A stretch of 64,000 nucleotides of DNA from Synaphobranchus kaupii (lineage: Eukaryota; Chordata; Actinopteri; Anguilliformes; Synaphobranchidae): NCBI GenBank assembly GCA_029718625.1, contig CM056391.1:20435218-20499217 (forward strand), in the 5' to 3' direction. A model generated the notes under the pieces. That model did not search any database. It had not been told where the DNA came from and was given only the letters and a program-made list of their open reading frames with translations. Position 1 is the stretch's first letter, and every line of letters starts with the position of its first letter. Made by a program: the position numbers and the translations under genes. Positions 40,838-52,267 of this stretch are shown here, piece by piece.

Positions 40838-42450
40838 CAGTCAAGCCGTAAAGTCTGCACACCCCTTTCACCTCCACGTTTTATTACGTTATAGACTTAA
40901 ACTACAATAGATTGAGTTCATTTTTTGCCTCAAACATCTACACACAATAGCCAATAATGATGAAGTGAAAACAGGTTTTTAGAAAATATGCAATTTTATT
41001 TTACTGACAAAAATAGGTTATTTAGGGGTTACATATCTGTACACACCCTTAGCCTAATACTTGGTTGCTGCACCTTTGGCAGCGATTACAGCTTCAAGGC
41101 ATCTTGGGAAAGAAGCTACGAGCTTGGCACACTTGTTTCTGGACATTTTTGCCCATTCCTCTTGGCATATCCTTGCAAGCTCCGTCAGGTTGGATGGGGA
41201 GCGTCGGTACACAGCCATTTTCAGCTCTTTCCACAGATGTTCAATTGGATTCAGGTCTGGGCTCTGGCTGGGCCACTCAAGGACATGCACAGACTTTCTC
41301 CGAAGCCACTCCTTTGTTCTCTTGGCTGTGTGCTTCGGGTCATTGTCATGTTGGAAGGTAACCCTTCGCCCCAGTCTGAGGTCCAGAGCGCTCTGGAGCA
41401 GGTTTTCTTCAAGGATCTCGGTGTACTTAGCTGCATTCATCTTTCCCTCTATCAGGACTAGTCGCCCCGTTCCCGCTGATGAAAAACATCCCCACATCAT
41501 GATGCTGCCACCGCCATGCTTCACTGTAGGGATGGTATTAGCCAGGTGATGAGCGGTGCCTGGTTTCCTCCAGACGTGACGCTTGTTATTCAGGCCAAAA
41601 AGTTCAATTTTGGTTTCATCAGACCAGAGAATCTTGATTCTCATGGTTTGAGAGTCCTCTAGGTGCCTTTTGGCAAACTCCAAGCGGGCTGTGATGTGCC
41701 TTTTACTAAGGAGGGGCTTCCGTCTGGCCACTCTACCATAAAGGCCTGATTGGTGGAGTGCTGCCTGGATAGTTGATCTTCTGAAAGGTTCTCCCATCTC
41801 CACAAGGTTACGCTGGAGCTCTGTCAGAGTGACCCTTGGGTTCCTGCTCACCTCCCTGGCCAAGGCCCGTCTTCCCCGATTGCTCAGTTTGGCCGGGTGG
41901 CCAGGTCTAGGAAGATTCTTGGTGGTTCCAAACTTCTTCCATTTACGAATGATGGTGGCCACTGTGCTCTTTGGGACCTGTAAAGCTGCAGAGATTTTTC
42001 CGTACCCTTCTCCCGATCTATGCCTTGACACAATCCTGTTTCTGAGACCTGCAGATAATTCCTTTGACCCCATGGCTTGGAGTTTGCTCTGACATGCACT
42101 GTCAACTGTGGGACCTTATATAGGCAGGTGTTGGCAATCCCCAATCATGTCCAATCAATTGAATTTATCACAGGTGGACTCCAATTAAGTTGTAGAAACA
42201 AAATGCACCTCAGCTCACTTTTGGGTGTCACATCAAAGGGTGTGCACACTTGTGTACATATGATATTTTACATTTAGATTTTTAATAAATTAGCACAAAT
42301 GTCTAAAAGCCTGTTTTCACTTTGTCATTATGGGCTATTTTGTGTAGAATTTTGAGACAAAAAATGAACTCAATCTATTGTAGAATATGTCTGTAACGTA
42401 ATAAAACGTGGAGAAAGTGAAAGGGGTGTGCAGACTTTCCGGCTTGACTG
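40838..42450 (-). mobile_element. Full-length Tc1-like transposon (1613 bp) with TA target duplication
   Basis: Ends CAGTCAAGCCG..., with long inverted repeats of about 170-200 bp that match at most positions (outer 100 bases about 90% by eye), flanked by TA at 40836-40837 and 42451-42452. The inverted repeats contain the repeated word ACACACCC/GCACACCC near both outer and inner ends, as in IR/DR-type Tc1 elements. It contains one uninterrupted transposase gene on the minus strand. Confidence 0.93.
41054..42073 (-). CDS. Tc1-like transposase, intact (339 aa)
   Basis: Uninterrupted frame of the usual length (Sleeping Beauty is 340 aa). The N-terminal paired-like helix-turn-helix region (residues 1-110) includes VSRHRSGEGYGKISAALQVP; a GRKR-type hook is seen as LPRPGHPAKLSNRGRR. 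The catalytic domain carries the DD34E triad: D152 in ILWSDETKIELFG, D243 in FQHDNDPKHTA and E278 in [11 protein letters not shown], with exactly 34 residues between D243 and E278. The Gly-rich box KHGGGSIMMWGCF is present. The C-terminus AAKGAATKY matches the family. It is cut-and-paste with TA targets. Whether it is active is unknown, but no inactivating change is visible. Confidence 0.95.
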   Translation of the reverse strand: MGSKELSAGLRNRIVSRHRSGEGYGKISAALQVPKSTVATIIRKWKKFGTTKNLPRPGHPAKLSNRGRRALAREVSRNPRVTLTELQRNLVEMGEPFRRSTIQAALHQSGLYGRVARRKPLLSKRHITARLEFAKRHLEDSQTMRIKILWSDETKIELFGLNNKRHVWRKPGTAHHLANTIPTVKHGGGSIMMWGCFSSAGTGRLVLIEGKMNAAKYTEILEENLLQSALDLRLGRRVTFQHDNDPKHTAKRTKEWLRRKSVHVLEWPSQSPDLNPIEHLWKELKMAVYRRSPSNLTELARICQEEWAKMSRNKCAKLVASFPRCLEAVIAAKGAATKY

Positions 42451-43856
42451 TATATTTAAGGGAGAGTATGTAATACAGTTGAATTGGAGGCTATGCTTAA
42501 AGGCATACTGAATTTTGTTACAACATAATGTTGTATAGCTACCTGGCCCAATATGAGTCGTAATATTCAAGCTCACCTTCATGACTTGCTCCAGTGGTCA
42601 GCAACTGGCTGAAGAAGAATTACTTTTTTTCTCTCTCCACTCCCATTGCATGGCGAAAAAGGTCTCAAAAGCACACACAGCACATAAACGAATGCAAACA
42701 ACGCGGATTATGCCAATATACAAAATCACGACATCAAGAACCGTACGTTTGAAAAGATAAAAAGCTTCATTCATGATGTTTTACACTTTTTCCAAACAAA
42801 AGTTTAGAAGAAGATCCAGTCGTTAGCTTATTAACTTCCTTGTTTTGTTCTTGCGCCCGTAACAGTCCCACTCGCTTTCTGAAGCGTGCGTAAGTAAACA
42901 AACCGAGCAGCAAAGAAGCTTGCTAGTTCTCAGAAAATAGTTCTTCAAAATCAAGTCAATCAAAAATGGTTTCAAACGTACGGTTCTTGATGTCCTGATT
43001 TTGTATATCGGCATAATCCGCATTGTTTGCATTCGTTTATGTGCTAAAAGTGTGTTTTTCAGACCTGTTTCGCCATGCAATGGGAGTGAATGGAGAGAGA
43101 AAAAACTCATTTTTCATCCACTGGAGCAAGTCATGAAGGTGAGCTTGAATTTTATTTCTCATATAGGGGCCAGGTACAGTTGAAGTCAAAAGTTTACATA
43201 CACCTTAGCCAAATCCATTTAAACTCAGTTTTTCACAATTCCTGACTTTGGGTCATTGTTCATTTGGAAGAGCCATTTGCGACCAAGCTTTAACTTCCTG
43301 GCTGATGTCTTGAGATGTTGCATATATCCGCAGAATTTTTCTTCCTCATGATGCCATTTATTTTATGAAGTGCACCAGTCCCTCCTGCAGCAAAGCACCC
43401 CCACAATGCTTCACGATGGTCATAACAATGGTCATTATGGCCAAACAGTTAAATTTTTGTTTCATCAGACCAGATAGTGGAGCGGCTTAGCACAAGAATT
43501 GTGCACTTTTTGGGAAAAGCATGAAATTTCTACCGTAGTTAGTACATACTATAAGATTTATTTTCAGATGTGGAGGGAAGTCAGATTTGACCCCTGAGGC
43601 CCGGGAGAGGTCAAATTCAAGATGGCCGCCAGTCCCCGGTGTCTAATGTTCAAACACGCTTAATTTTGGAACCAAACAGACTAGAAAAACATTTAAGGTG
43701 TCATTTCCAACTAAGTTAGGGATGCCCATTCAGTTGGTGATACTTTTGAAATCGCCAGAATTCAAGAAAATGCATTTAGGTCAAAGTCAAGGTCAAATTA
43801 CGTTGAAATTATGTGATTACATGAAACTGCTTCCATTTTGACACTATTATGGTTAG

Positions 43857-44671
43857 TGTAGAGGAGTAGTACACACTATGCAGACGTAGTCAGGCGAAGG
43901 GTGAAAAAAGGTGGTTTATTTCCAAAACAAAATTGTACACGGAACTCAAGGTACACACAACCAATAAACTAACGACGAACCGACGAAAGACAAGGGAAGA
44001 CATAAGGGGATATAAGGGGAGCAAACCAATCACGGAAACATGAGGCAGGTGAAGGACAAGACCAAACACAGGTGGAGACAATTACATATAATCACAGGAC
44101 ACGAACAGAACAATACACAGAGCCGCCAACAGGGGGAGCCAAAGAAACACAGGGAAGCGACTGACACGGGAACAGGGAGACCGGGAGACCAGGACTGGAG
44201 GGACAAGAGAAGAGACACCACACAAGACATTAGACCATAGCAAACCACGAGACGGACTGCGAGATCAACACAAGACCAGAACAGAACTAGAACACAGAAC
44301 ACAAAGTCTCTGAGGTGGAGGTGGTGGCAGGGGTGATGATGTGGAGGGCAGAGTTCATTTAGACGGTAACAAGTTGAAACAGAGTTTATGGAGGCAGTGA
44401 CAAGGTGTGAGGCGGTCCTGGGTGGTGGGGCAAGGGAGTGGCAAAGTCTCGGAAGGGTGACAGGGCAAAGAGTCCATGATGATGGAGACAAGGGCTAGGT
44501 TCATCGTGTGGGGTCATGGAGGAGACAGGGGCAAGGGTGTCCCAGCGAGGAAGCAGGGCGGAGTCACAGAGGAGGGCTGCCGCAGGGTGGAGCAGGGCGA
44601 CAGGTAGGCTTGAGGCAGTGACCGGGCGGCCAGGCGGGCTGCAGCAGGGCGGAGCAGGGCAAATTGTAACA
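43857..44671 (-). mobile_element. LTR-like insert in the level-3 element (level 4)
   Basis: On the minus strand it starts TGTTACAATTTGCCCTGC and ends CTACTCCTCTACA. It has a TATA-like CCTTATATCCCCTT about 160 bases before an AAATAAACCACC polyadenylation signal, and the pyrimidine-rich composition of a fish gypsy LTR. The flanking 5 bases do not match (GTTAG and ACTAT), so it may be a degraded or partial LTR. No coding sequence. Confidence 0.5.
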
Positions 44672-44749
44672 ACTATAGGATAATAATACAAATTAACAGA
44701 ATAGTATATTAATAGTAATGATGATGATGATAATGGCAATGATCAAAAT

Positions 44750-46735
44750 CTAACAGTCTCCAGAACAAAAGCACAGATCAGTGCACTTAAGTGCAGCTTT
44801 GGCACACTTGCACCGTCCAGTGCACCCTTTCTCACAGCGACAGCGGATCAATTCATGGCACAATTTTGATGCTTCAGGGAGAGTGGTCCAGAGCGGCTGC
44901 CACCCAGTTCTTTCCTTTGTCCAGCCCCAGTCAGATGGCTCTGGCATCTCTGGATCCAGGACCAGTGCCTGGTTCCAACAGTTAGCCTGGTAGCAAGTGC
45001 GCTTGATGTGCTCTTTGAGGGCTGCCTGGGTTGGAGGAATGTTCTCTAAAGTTCTGGACTTCTGTGTGAAGAGCTGTTTCCTGGCATCATTCACCTCCGT
45101 GTTCTCACTGGTTCGGTCGTACATCAGCACCACAAATCGTTCTAGCAGTAACCTTGATTCTTCACTGACCTCACTTGGCATGCACAGGAGTTCATGGAAA
45201 GCATCATTGACCTCTGGGAAAGACTTCCAAGTTTCCCAGGCAGTCTTCTTTCCTCGGCCAGCGAATGCAGAGACAGTGTCACACAGTCAGGCACTGTGTG
45301 GGATTCATTGTGGCAACCATTTGGTGAACAGCTATGTACCGAAAGCTTGACACGACACCAAAGGCAACCCACAGCTCATCAGGAGCTATTTTGCTGAATG
45401 AAGCCACAGCCAGTACCACCACATCAGTATCAACGGTACGTATGGTCACCTTCTTACAACCCTTCTGCACAGCATCTGCCACATGCAGAAGTAGACGAGT
45501 GTCGGCCTCCTCTTGCGAACATGGGGCAAGGCAGGCCAAGCATGACTCAGCGGGAGAGCAGAGGACTCCAGTTCCATCTGTTGCATACAGTTCCTTGCCC
45601 TGTGCTAGAGGTAGATGAACAGCTTCGCGTGACAGGAAAGAAAACAACTCGGTTTTGTTCTCATCGCATCGAAGGAAGTCCTTCCAGTTCTTAGGCATCA
45701 CAGTAGGAGGAGCCACCCTTTTCCTGGTGCCCTTTCCCCTCTTCTGTCTGGTTGAGGCTTTCAGGCTGGCAGGTAGGTATACATCCCAGACAAGGTAGAC
45801 GCGGGTGCTTTTCTCAAGTTGAGCAGAGATGTATGGTGCAAACACTGTTTCTCCATACTCTTGAAATGTTCTTGATGTGCTAGGATTTAGCATTTGAACC
45901 ACAGCTGCACCATCGAGAATTACTGCATCAGCCACAGGCACACTCTTGTTTTTGAGCAGATCTGACTCCAGGCAGCGAAGTAGATCTGCTTTAACCCCAA
46001 TCCGAAGTTTTCCTCCAGTTGACAGAGCTGGCGGGGCTGCCTGGTTTTCATGGGAGAAGAAATTGTGGATGTCTCCATCTCGTGTTTGACAGGAGATGTA
46101 CAGCCTTGAAAAGAGACCACAGTCACTCTTCAGTGCTGCGAGTTGTGCCTTGTCTTTTGACCTTATCTTGACAGGTGGCCTACTGAACAGTGGCAACTTG
46201 TTCTTTGGAAGTGTTTGCGTGACAGGTGTTGTACACTGTTCTAGCCTTTCTGTCACAAACTTGCTGTACTGCTCCTCACCAAGGGTCTCGATCCTTCTCA
46301 CAGTTTCAGCCACTTGGGTGTCCATGATGTCCCTTGTGTCAGTGACTAGTAGGTCTTGGCTGTGTTCTAGAAATGGATTCCCCATCTCTTCCAGCACTGT
46401 CACAAGTGCCTTAACCTCCTTCAGGAATGCTGCTTGCACTCCTGGTTGCTGGTCACGGTGATGGTGTCCAGTGTCACTAACTCCATGCTGTTGCTTTATT
46501 GCCTGTTCCTCAAACTCTTTAGTGATCCTGGCGATTTCTGGCCCTGCTACCATCCAGCGTCTGAGTGGTCCTGGATTGCCAGTCAGTCCAATAGCCCCAC
46601 CAGAACCTTTCACCATTGCATTGTTCTGCTCATGGGACTGGTCAAGTGCAATGGCAGAGAACTTATTGCTGGTTTTGTGCACCACAAAATTTCCAGACTT
46701 GAATTCTGCTAGGACATCTGGGTGTTTTTTAAATT
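44750..46735 (-). pseudogene. XPG/PIN-like nuclease domain plus Cys-rich C-terminus, transposon-encoded, broken
   Basis: A long frame 46735-45279 (ATG at 46685) and a second frame 45310-44750 together make about 650 residues of one protein, separated by a small frameshift near 45295. Order: a conserved block with SAIALDQSHEQNNAMVKGSG and GPLRRWMVAGPE; a middle region with AVILDGAAVVQML; an acidic XPG/PIN-type block CSQEEADTRLLLHVADAV and TVDTDVVVLAVASF; then FAGRGKKTAWETW; VLMYDRT; and a tail with CRCEKGCTGRCKCAKAAL and CTDLCFCSGDC, a cluster of about ten Cys. The N-terminus is truncated where the terminal repeat begins. Proteins of this layout are, from memory, common as uncharacterised proteins in fish and cnidarians. 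The function is not established. Confidence 0.75.
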
Positions 46736-47083
46736 TTTAAAGTGTATATTTTTACCTTGACCTTGACCTAAATGCATTTTCTTGAATTCTGGCGATCTCA
46801 AAAGTATCACCAAATTAATGGGCATCCCTAACTTAGTTGGAAATGACACCTTAAGTGTTTTTCTACTCTAGTTTGGTTCCAAAATTAAGCGTGTTTGAAC
46901 ATTAGACACGGTGGACTGGTGGCCATCTTGAATTTGACCTCTCCCGGGCCTCAGAGGTCAAATCTGACTTCCCTCCACATCTGAACATAAACCTTATGGT
47001 ATAAACTACCTATGGTAGAAATTTCATGCTTTTCACAAAAAGTGCACAATTTCTCATAATATGAGAGCTTAGCCTCTGTACTA

Positions 47084-47515
47084 AGAGGACATTTCTCCAA
47101 AAAGTAAGATCTTTGTCCCCATGTGCAGTTGCAAACTGTAGTCTGTCTTTTTTATGGCGGTTTTGGAGTAGTGGCTTCTTCCTTGCTGAGCAGCCTTTCA
47201 GGTTATGTTGACATAGGACTCGTTTTACTGTGGATATAGATACTTTTGTACCTGTTCCCTCCAGCATGTTCACAAGGTCCTTTGCTGTTGTTCTGGGATT
47301 GATTTGCACTTTTCGCACCAAAGTACGTTCATCTCTAGGAGACAGAACGCGTCTCCTTCCTGAGTGGTATGATGGTTGCGTGGTCCCGTGGTGTTTATAT
47401 TTGCATACTATTGTTTGTACAGACAAACGTGGTACCTTCAGGTACGTTTGGAAATTGCTCCCAAGGATGAACCAGACTTGTGGAGGTCTTGGCTGATTTC
47501 TTTTGATTTTCCCAT
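47084..47515 (-). pseudogene. Sleeping Beauty-like transposase, N-terminal half
   Basis: From the ATG at 47515 the frame reads [11 protein letters not shown], then lacks about seven residues, then is frameshifted, and re-opens as [17 protein letters not shown] through RKKPLLQNRHKK to FWRNVL. This is the paired DNA-binding domain and the start of the catalytic domain. It ends where the long-TIR element enters. It is dead. Confidence 0.88.
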
Positions 47516-47933
47516 GATATCAAGCAAAGAGGCACTGAGTTTGAAGGTAGGGCTTAAAATACATCCACAGGTACACCTCCACTTGACTCAAATAATGTAA
47601 ATTAGCCTATCAGAAGTTTCTAAAGCTATGACATCATTTTCTGGAATTTTCCAAGCTGTTTAAAGGCACGGTCAACTTAGTGTATGTAAACTTCTGACCC
47701 ACTGGAGTTGTGATATAGTGAATCAAAAGTGAAATAATCTGTTTATAAACAATTGTTGGAAAAATTACTTATGTCATGCACAAAGTAGATGTCCTAACTG
47801 ACTTGCCAACACTATAGTTTGCAAACATGAAATCTGTGGAGTGGTTAAAAATTAGTTTTAATGACTTCAACCTAAGTGTATGTAAACTTCCGACTTCAAC
47901 TGCTATACAACATTATGTTTTAACAAAGTTCAG

Positions 47934-50694
47934 ATTGGAAGTATGGTATTACACTCAAAGAAATGAATTGTATTCTAGTAGGAAATGATAGCTTTCTGTT
48001 CATAACTTGTACAAAGTGGGAGGAATGAATTCAATCTTTATTACAAAATTGCGAAGTCATTTGCAGGGAACATTTTTGTTCAAGCGATTATTTTCATCAT
48101 GCAGTTATTAAATTAATAACCTTCCTCATCTCAAACATTTTGGCATCAGGTAGGCTACTGAAAGCACTTGTAGGCTGCAGTCTCATGGATGGGATCTTGC
48201 TTTATCCCACATTTCGAATCAGGCTGAGACGGTTTATATAAGCCAATATGGAATGTTCAATGTTGTGCTATTTTATATTTACGGTTTGCAAAGCTTTTAA
48301 AACCAATGTCAAGTCCAGTCTTTTGTTAACCTTTTTTTATTTTTCATAGAAATTGGCTGTTATTATTAAACAGATGAAGGCCAGCATAAGATGAACATTT
48401 AGAAATGATTTAGTTAACATAATGTAAGAAATGTTAAATAAATAAATGTTTCTTGCATTTTGTTAACTTAAGGAACAAAGAGAGTGTGCCATCTTTCTTT
48501 TCTTTAAAAAAAAAAATGCAATCATACTGCATATAGAGAACAAACTTTAAATTAAAAGATGTTACTACTACAATACCTTAATTAATGCACTGGCATATAA
48601 GACATACAGCTTTACTCCAGGGAAGCCTGAAACACAGCCAGTATTCCTCTTCCAACAGCAATCTGATATACCCTGGGGATGGTGTGCTCTAAGCCTGATC
48701 CTTGCCTTCTGCAGTTTGGTGAGATACTCAAAGGCTAAGCAGTAAGTATGGCTACTCATGGCAAGATGCAAAAAATAAATAAACTGAAAAAAAAAAAACT
48801 CACCACCATGGAGAGATTGGATCTGTTTCTGTTTGCTGTTGGTTATTTTACTGTATTTGTTTAACTTACTGTATGGCATTTATGACTGAAGGGTGCTTTA
48901 AAGCCGTGATTTAAAAAAAAAAATCCAAAAAAAAAGATGTCACAAGAATAGGTATATCATGATGTTATCATAAGGCTAATAATCTCATCTGTAAATAGAC
49001 AAAGAAACAGTCAGTTTTAATTAACACGCCACATGGTCTGATTAGAATTACTGTGTAGCATAATAAAAACCATTTTACTGTTCGTCAAAGCACACCAGCT
49101 TCTGTTCACATTTTCTGAATTGTCTCCGAAGTCTGTAGAAAGGCAATGGACTCAGCCTTGAGTTACGAATGACATGTTTACAGTTTGAACATATTACAAA
49201 TTATCTGCTAAGACAAACTTTGCGTGACTTGGCAAAAGGCTTCACCTTGTTCAGACATTGTTTTGGTCGTACTGATTCAGTTTGTGCTTCCAATTGTAGT
49301 CCTTTTATTTGTCATTTTTCTCAGAAACAGATGTGAATCTGAGCCAAAGTTATAGCTCTCATTGGATCCTTTACTCCATGTGTGTGGCAACCCACCAGTG
49401 TTTATGCTTTGGCGTGTTTGAACATGACAGGTGCCAAATTTCTCCCATAATGATATAAAGTTTTATATGAAATTAGTGCAATATGCAGATGTCCGAACTT
49501 TCTTTCTTTGCCAGTGATATTATCCACAGGGATTTATCCTGTTTGAATAAGCTCACCTTATGAAAATCAGACATAATAAAATAATTGTTTTTCCTTGATG
49601 ATTAGGAATCTTTAATTGAAGGTACATTATCAGATTTTTAGCTGTATTGTATTGTTGTATATGACAAGTGCAAAACCAGTTTCACCAAACACACAGCATT
49701 CTGGTCTTTGAAATACAAATTATTTCCACATAGAGTCAATGATGTTTAGCAATTATAAGTATTAAAACCTTAACAGATTAGTCTGTTGTTTTACAACAGT
49801 ATAGAATTGATTGAATAGTCAAAGCTAGGAGCCCACTAGTACAGTACAGGAGTGCATTCAGGTTTTTGGCAACATCACTCAACAGGAATTGCTTATTTGC
49901 ACTAAAATGGTATAATTTTCATAAGTAAAATGATCCTTGCTGAAGGATATCTTATAAAAATATATACAATTCTTAATAGGAACCCATAAATGTATTGTTT
50001 TAAAAACAGGAATTTATGCACAGCTTGGTGGAGATTTGTAATATATGATATTGATATGGCTATGATGTCCGGATATGGTGATGAAGTCTCATTCTTTTAT
50101 TTCCGCAGAAAGGAAATGGTATATAACTTAGTCACAGAAAAGCACCAAATGAGTGCATTCCAAACTCAGAAAATTCAACTTGTATTTTATATAACTAACA
50201 TAAATGACATACAACAATTAAGAATAACAAATAAGTAGTAAAATAATGTGGAGGGAAGGCAGTAATGTAGTACACAGAGAGAACTTAGAATTAAATCAAA
50301 TGATTTACAGACCTGTGGAAAGCAAGTTTTTCTTTGGCCTTGAGAATATGATGCTGGAGATGCTGATATCTTCTTCTGAGACTATAATGGGTACTCTGGT
50401 GCAATGTAACAAGGAGCAGGAGATTCAGGGAAATAATTTGGGCAATGGACTTTAAATTATTATTTAATTCCTTTTAGGGATGTGTTTGAAAACTTGACGG
50501 TTTAGACATATTACAATGGAAGAGTCAAGGGATGTGTAAGCCTCTCCAAACTGTTCACTCTGCAGCTTAATATGGAAGGAGCTTCAACCCTGTATAGTTA
50601 AATTTGCTCATAACATATTGATAATTCAGCAGCAATATAAATATCAAGAAATATAGGTTTTAATTTCTGGTTTCATATAGTTGAATAATGAAGA
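47934..50694. other. No gene recognised
   Basis: AT-rich sequence with A runs near 48505-48520 and 48785-48800. No coding exon, RNA gene or named repeat was recognised. Confidence 0.4.
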
Positions 50695-52229
50695 TTTTTA
50701 ATCTCACACTGAAAAACTGAAGTAAATTTATTCTGAGAAAAAGAAAATCCCTCATCAAGAAATAATTATTTTTTAACAAAACCATGTGTTCCACAATTAT
50801 TGGCACCCCTGCATTTAATACTTTGTACAACCTCCCTTTGCCAATAAAACATTACTGAGTCTTCTCCCGTAACATCTAATAAGGATGGAGAATACAGAGC
50901 AAGGAATCTGAGACCATTCCTCTTTACAGAATCTCTCCAGGTCATCCAGAGTCCTAGGTCCTCTCTTGTGCACTCTCCTCTTCAGCTCAGCCCACAGGTT
51001 TTCAATGGGGTTTAGGTCAGGGGACTGAGATGGCCATGGCAGAAGCTTGATTTTGTGTTCAGTTAACCATTTTTGTGTTGATTTGGACATACAGTATGTT
51101 TTGGATCATTGTCCTGCTGGAAGATCCAACGACGACCCAGTTTCCTGGCAGAGGCAGCCAGATTCAGATTTAAAATTCCCTGGTATTCCATGGAGTTCAT
51201 GATGCCATGTACCCTAACAAGGTTCCCATGGCTTTTGGAGGAAAAACAGCCCCACAACATCACAGAACCTCCACCATACTTAGCAGTGGGGATCAGGTTA
51301 TTTTCGTTATAGCCATCCTTCTTTTTACGCCAAACCCACCTTGAGTGTTGGTTGCCGAAAAGCAAAATTTTTGTTTAATCTGACCATAGAACACGGTTCC
51401 AGTCAAAGTTCCAGTAGCGTTTAGCAAACTCCAGGCGCTTACGTTTGTGGTGAAATGACAGGAAAGGCTTTTCTCTGGCATGCCTTCCAAATAATTTGTT
51501 GGCATGGAGGTGACGTCTAATGGTAGTTTTGGAGACTTGATGACCCCAAGATGCTACTTTCCTCTGTAATTCTCCAACAGTCATCCTTGGGGGATTTTTT
51601 TTGCCTGTATTACCATCCTCCTCACTGTGCGTGGGGGCAAAATAAACTTGGGTCCTCTTCCAGGCAAGTTTGTAACAGTTCCAGTTGCTTTGAACTTTTT
51701 AAGTATTGCCCTAATGGTAGATATGGGCATTTTCAGGTGAGTAGCTATTTTTTTTATAGCCGTTCCCTGATTTATGAAGCTCACCACACTTTTCCCTCAT
51801 TTGATTTGTGTGTTCTCTTATCTTTCCCATGTTGATGTATGAATAAGGGAATATGGCCTCTGTGTCACCTCATATTTATGAGGTGAAACAGGAAGTCATG
51901 GATTACTGCTTGAAAGTTCCTAAACACTGATCAACTTTAAAAAGTAAAATATAAATGGAAAAAATGCTTCAGTTACATTTTGTTCATAAGAATTTCTAGG
52001 GGTGCCAATAATTGTGGCTTTTGTTAAAAAAAGTTTTTTTTTGGTTTTGTTAAAAATAATTATTTCTTGATGAGGGATTTTTTTTTCTCACAATAAATTG
52101 ACTTCAATTAAAGGTTGGACTTTTCAATTTTTTTCAGTGTGAGATTAAGCTAATTCACCGAAAGGTGAATTTTTTATAACCCTTTTTACTCATCTTTACC
52201 AGGAGTGCCAATAATTGTGGAGGGCACTG
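50695..52229 (-). mobile_element. Degenerate Tc1-like element (second family), left end truncated
   Basis: The right end ...AATTGTGGAGGGCACTG lies before a TA (52230-52231). Inverted-repeat sequence (CCACAATTATTGGCACCCCT; TCCCTCATCAAGAAATAATT) is present at both sides, but the outer approximately 100 bases are missing or unrecognisable at the left. It contains a broken transposase on the minus strand. Confidence 0.85.
50815..51787 (-). pseudogene. Tc1-like transposase, frameshifted and with a stop in the catalytic motif
   Basis: Pieces read in order: IKKIATHLKMPISTIRAILK (DNA-binding domain, 51787-51581), GELQRKVASWGHQVSKTTIR to RVLWSD (51584-51375), a stop where the Glu of WSDE should be, then WVWRKK, GGGSVMLWGCFSS, IFQQDNDPKHT, a small frame change near 51075, and [20 protein letters not shown] to the end. 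The DD34E residues other than the WSDE Glu are still visible. It is inactive. Confidence 0.9.
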
Positions 52230-52267
52230 TATATATCATGTCATATATGTCATATATACTGTATATA

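Larger units (their letters stand above)
43475..47083 (-). mobile_element. Long-TIR DNA transposon, Academ-like by inference (level 3, 3609 bp)
   Basis: Ends TAGTGGAGCGGCTTAGC (left) and the inverse of TAGTACAGAGGCTAAGC (right). Inverted repeats extend about 325 bp (43475-43800 and 46757-47083), with matching blocks such as GCATGAAATTTCTACC, GATGTGGAGGGAAGTCAGAT and AAAATGCATTTAGGTCAA. Host AGA lies on both sides (43472-43474 and 47084-47086), a 3-bp duplication judged against the uninterrupted Sleeping Beauty sequence. It carries a broken gene for an XPG/PIN-like, Cys-rich-tailed protein. A 3-bp duplication with an XPG-type nuclease fits the Academ superfamily as I know it. That assignment is not proven. 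Confidence 0.7.
43177..47902 (-). mobile_element. Sleeping Beauty-like Tc1 element, defective, interrupted (level 2)
   Basis: Starts CAGTTGAAGTCAAAAGTTTA and ends CTTCCGACTTCAACTG, the ends of the salmonid-type Tc1 family that gave Sleeping Beauty, inserted at TA (43175-43176). Its transposase (minus strand) is in pieces. The N-terminal half is at 47515-47084. The piece from the WSDET region to FQMNND is at about 43474-43250, where the second catalytic Asp reads Asn. Everything after that up to the terminal repeat is deleted. A 3.6-kb element splits it in the WSDET region. Confidence 0.9.
42508..47933. mobile_element. Fold-back (palindromic) element interrupted by nested transposons (level 1)
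   Basis: The left arm 42508-42800 starts CTGAATTTTGTTACAACATA. It is inverted in 42930-43176 and continued, after a 4.7-kb insertion, at 47903-47933 (ending AACAAAGTTCAG). Paired words include ATTTTGTATAT with AATATACAAAAT and TCATGACTTGCTCCAGTGG with its complement near 43125. The axis is near 42862. The insertion site in the right arm is GGGCCAGGTA, the complement of TACCTGGCCC in the left arm. Confidence 0.75.

Noticed and set aside
41061..41549. 162-codon plus-strand frame opposite the transposase
   Set aside because: It is a shadow of the intact Tc1 transposase gene on the minus strand.
44030..44739. Open frames of 153 and 117 codons on the minus strand
   Set aside because: They are Ser/Pro/Leu/His-rich translations of the LTR-like, pyrimidine-rich insert with no domain.
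43475..47083. CACTA (EnSpm) transposon because the end reads TAGTG
   Set aside because: CACTA elements begin CACTA and end TAGTG; here both ends start TAGT reading inward, the opposite orientation.
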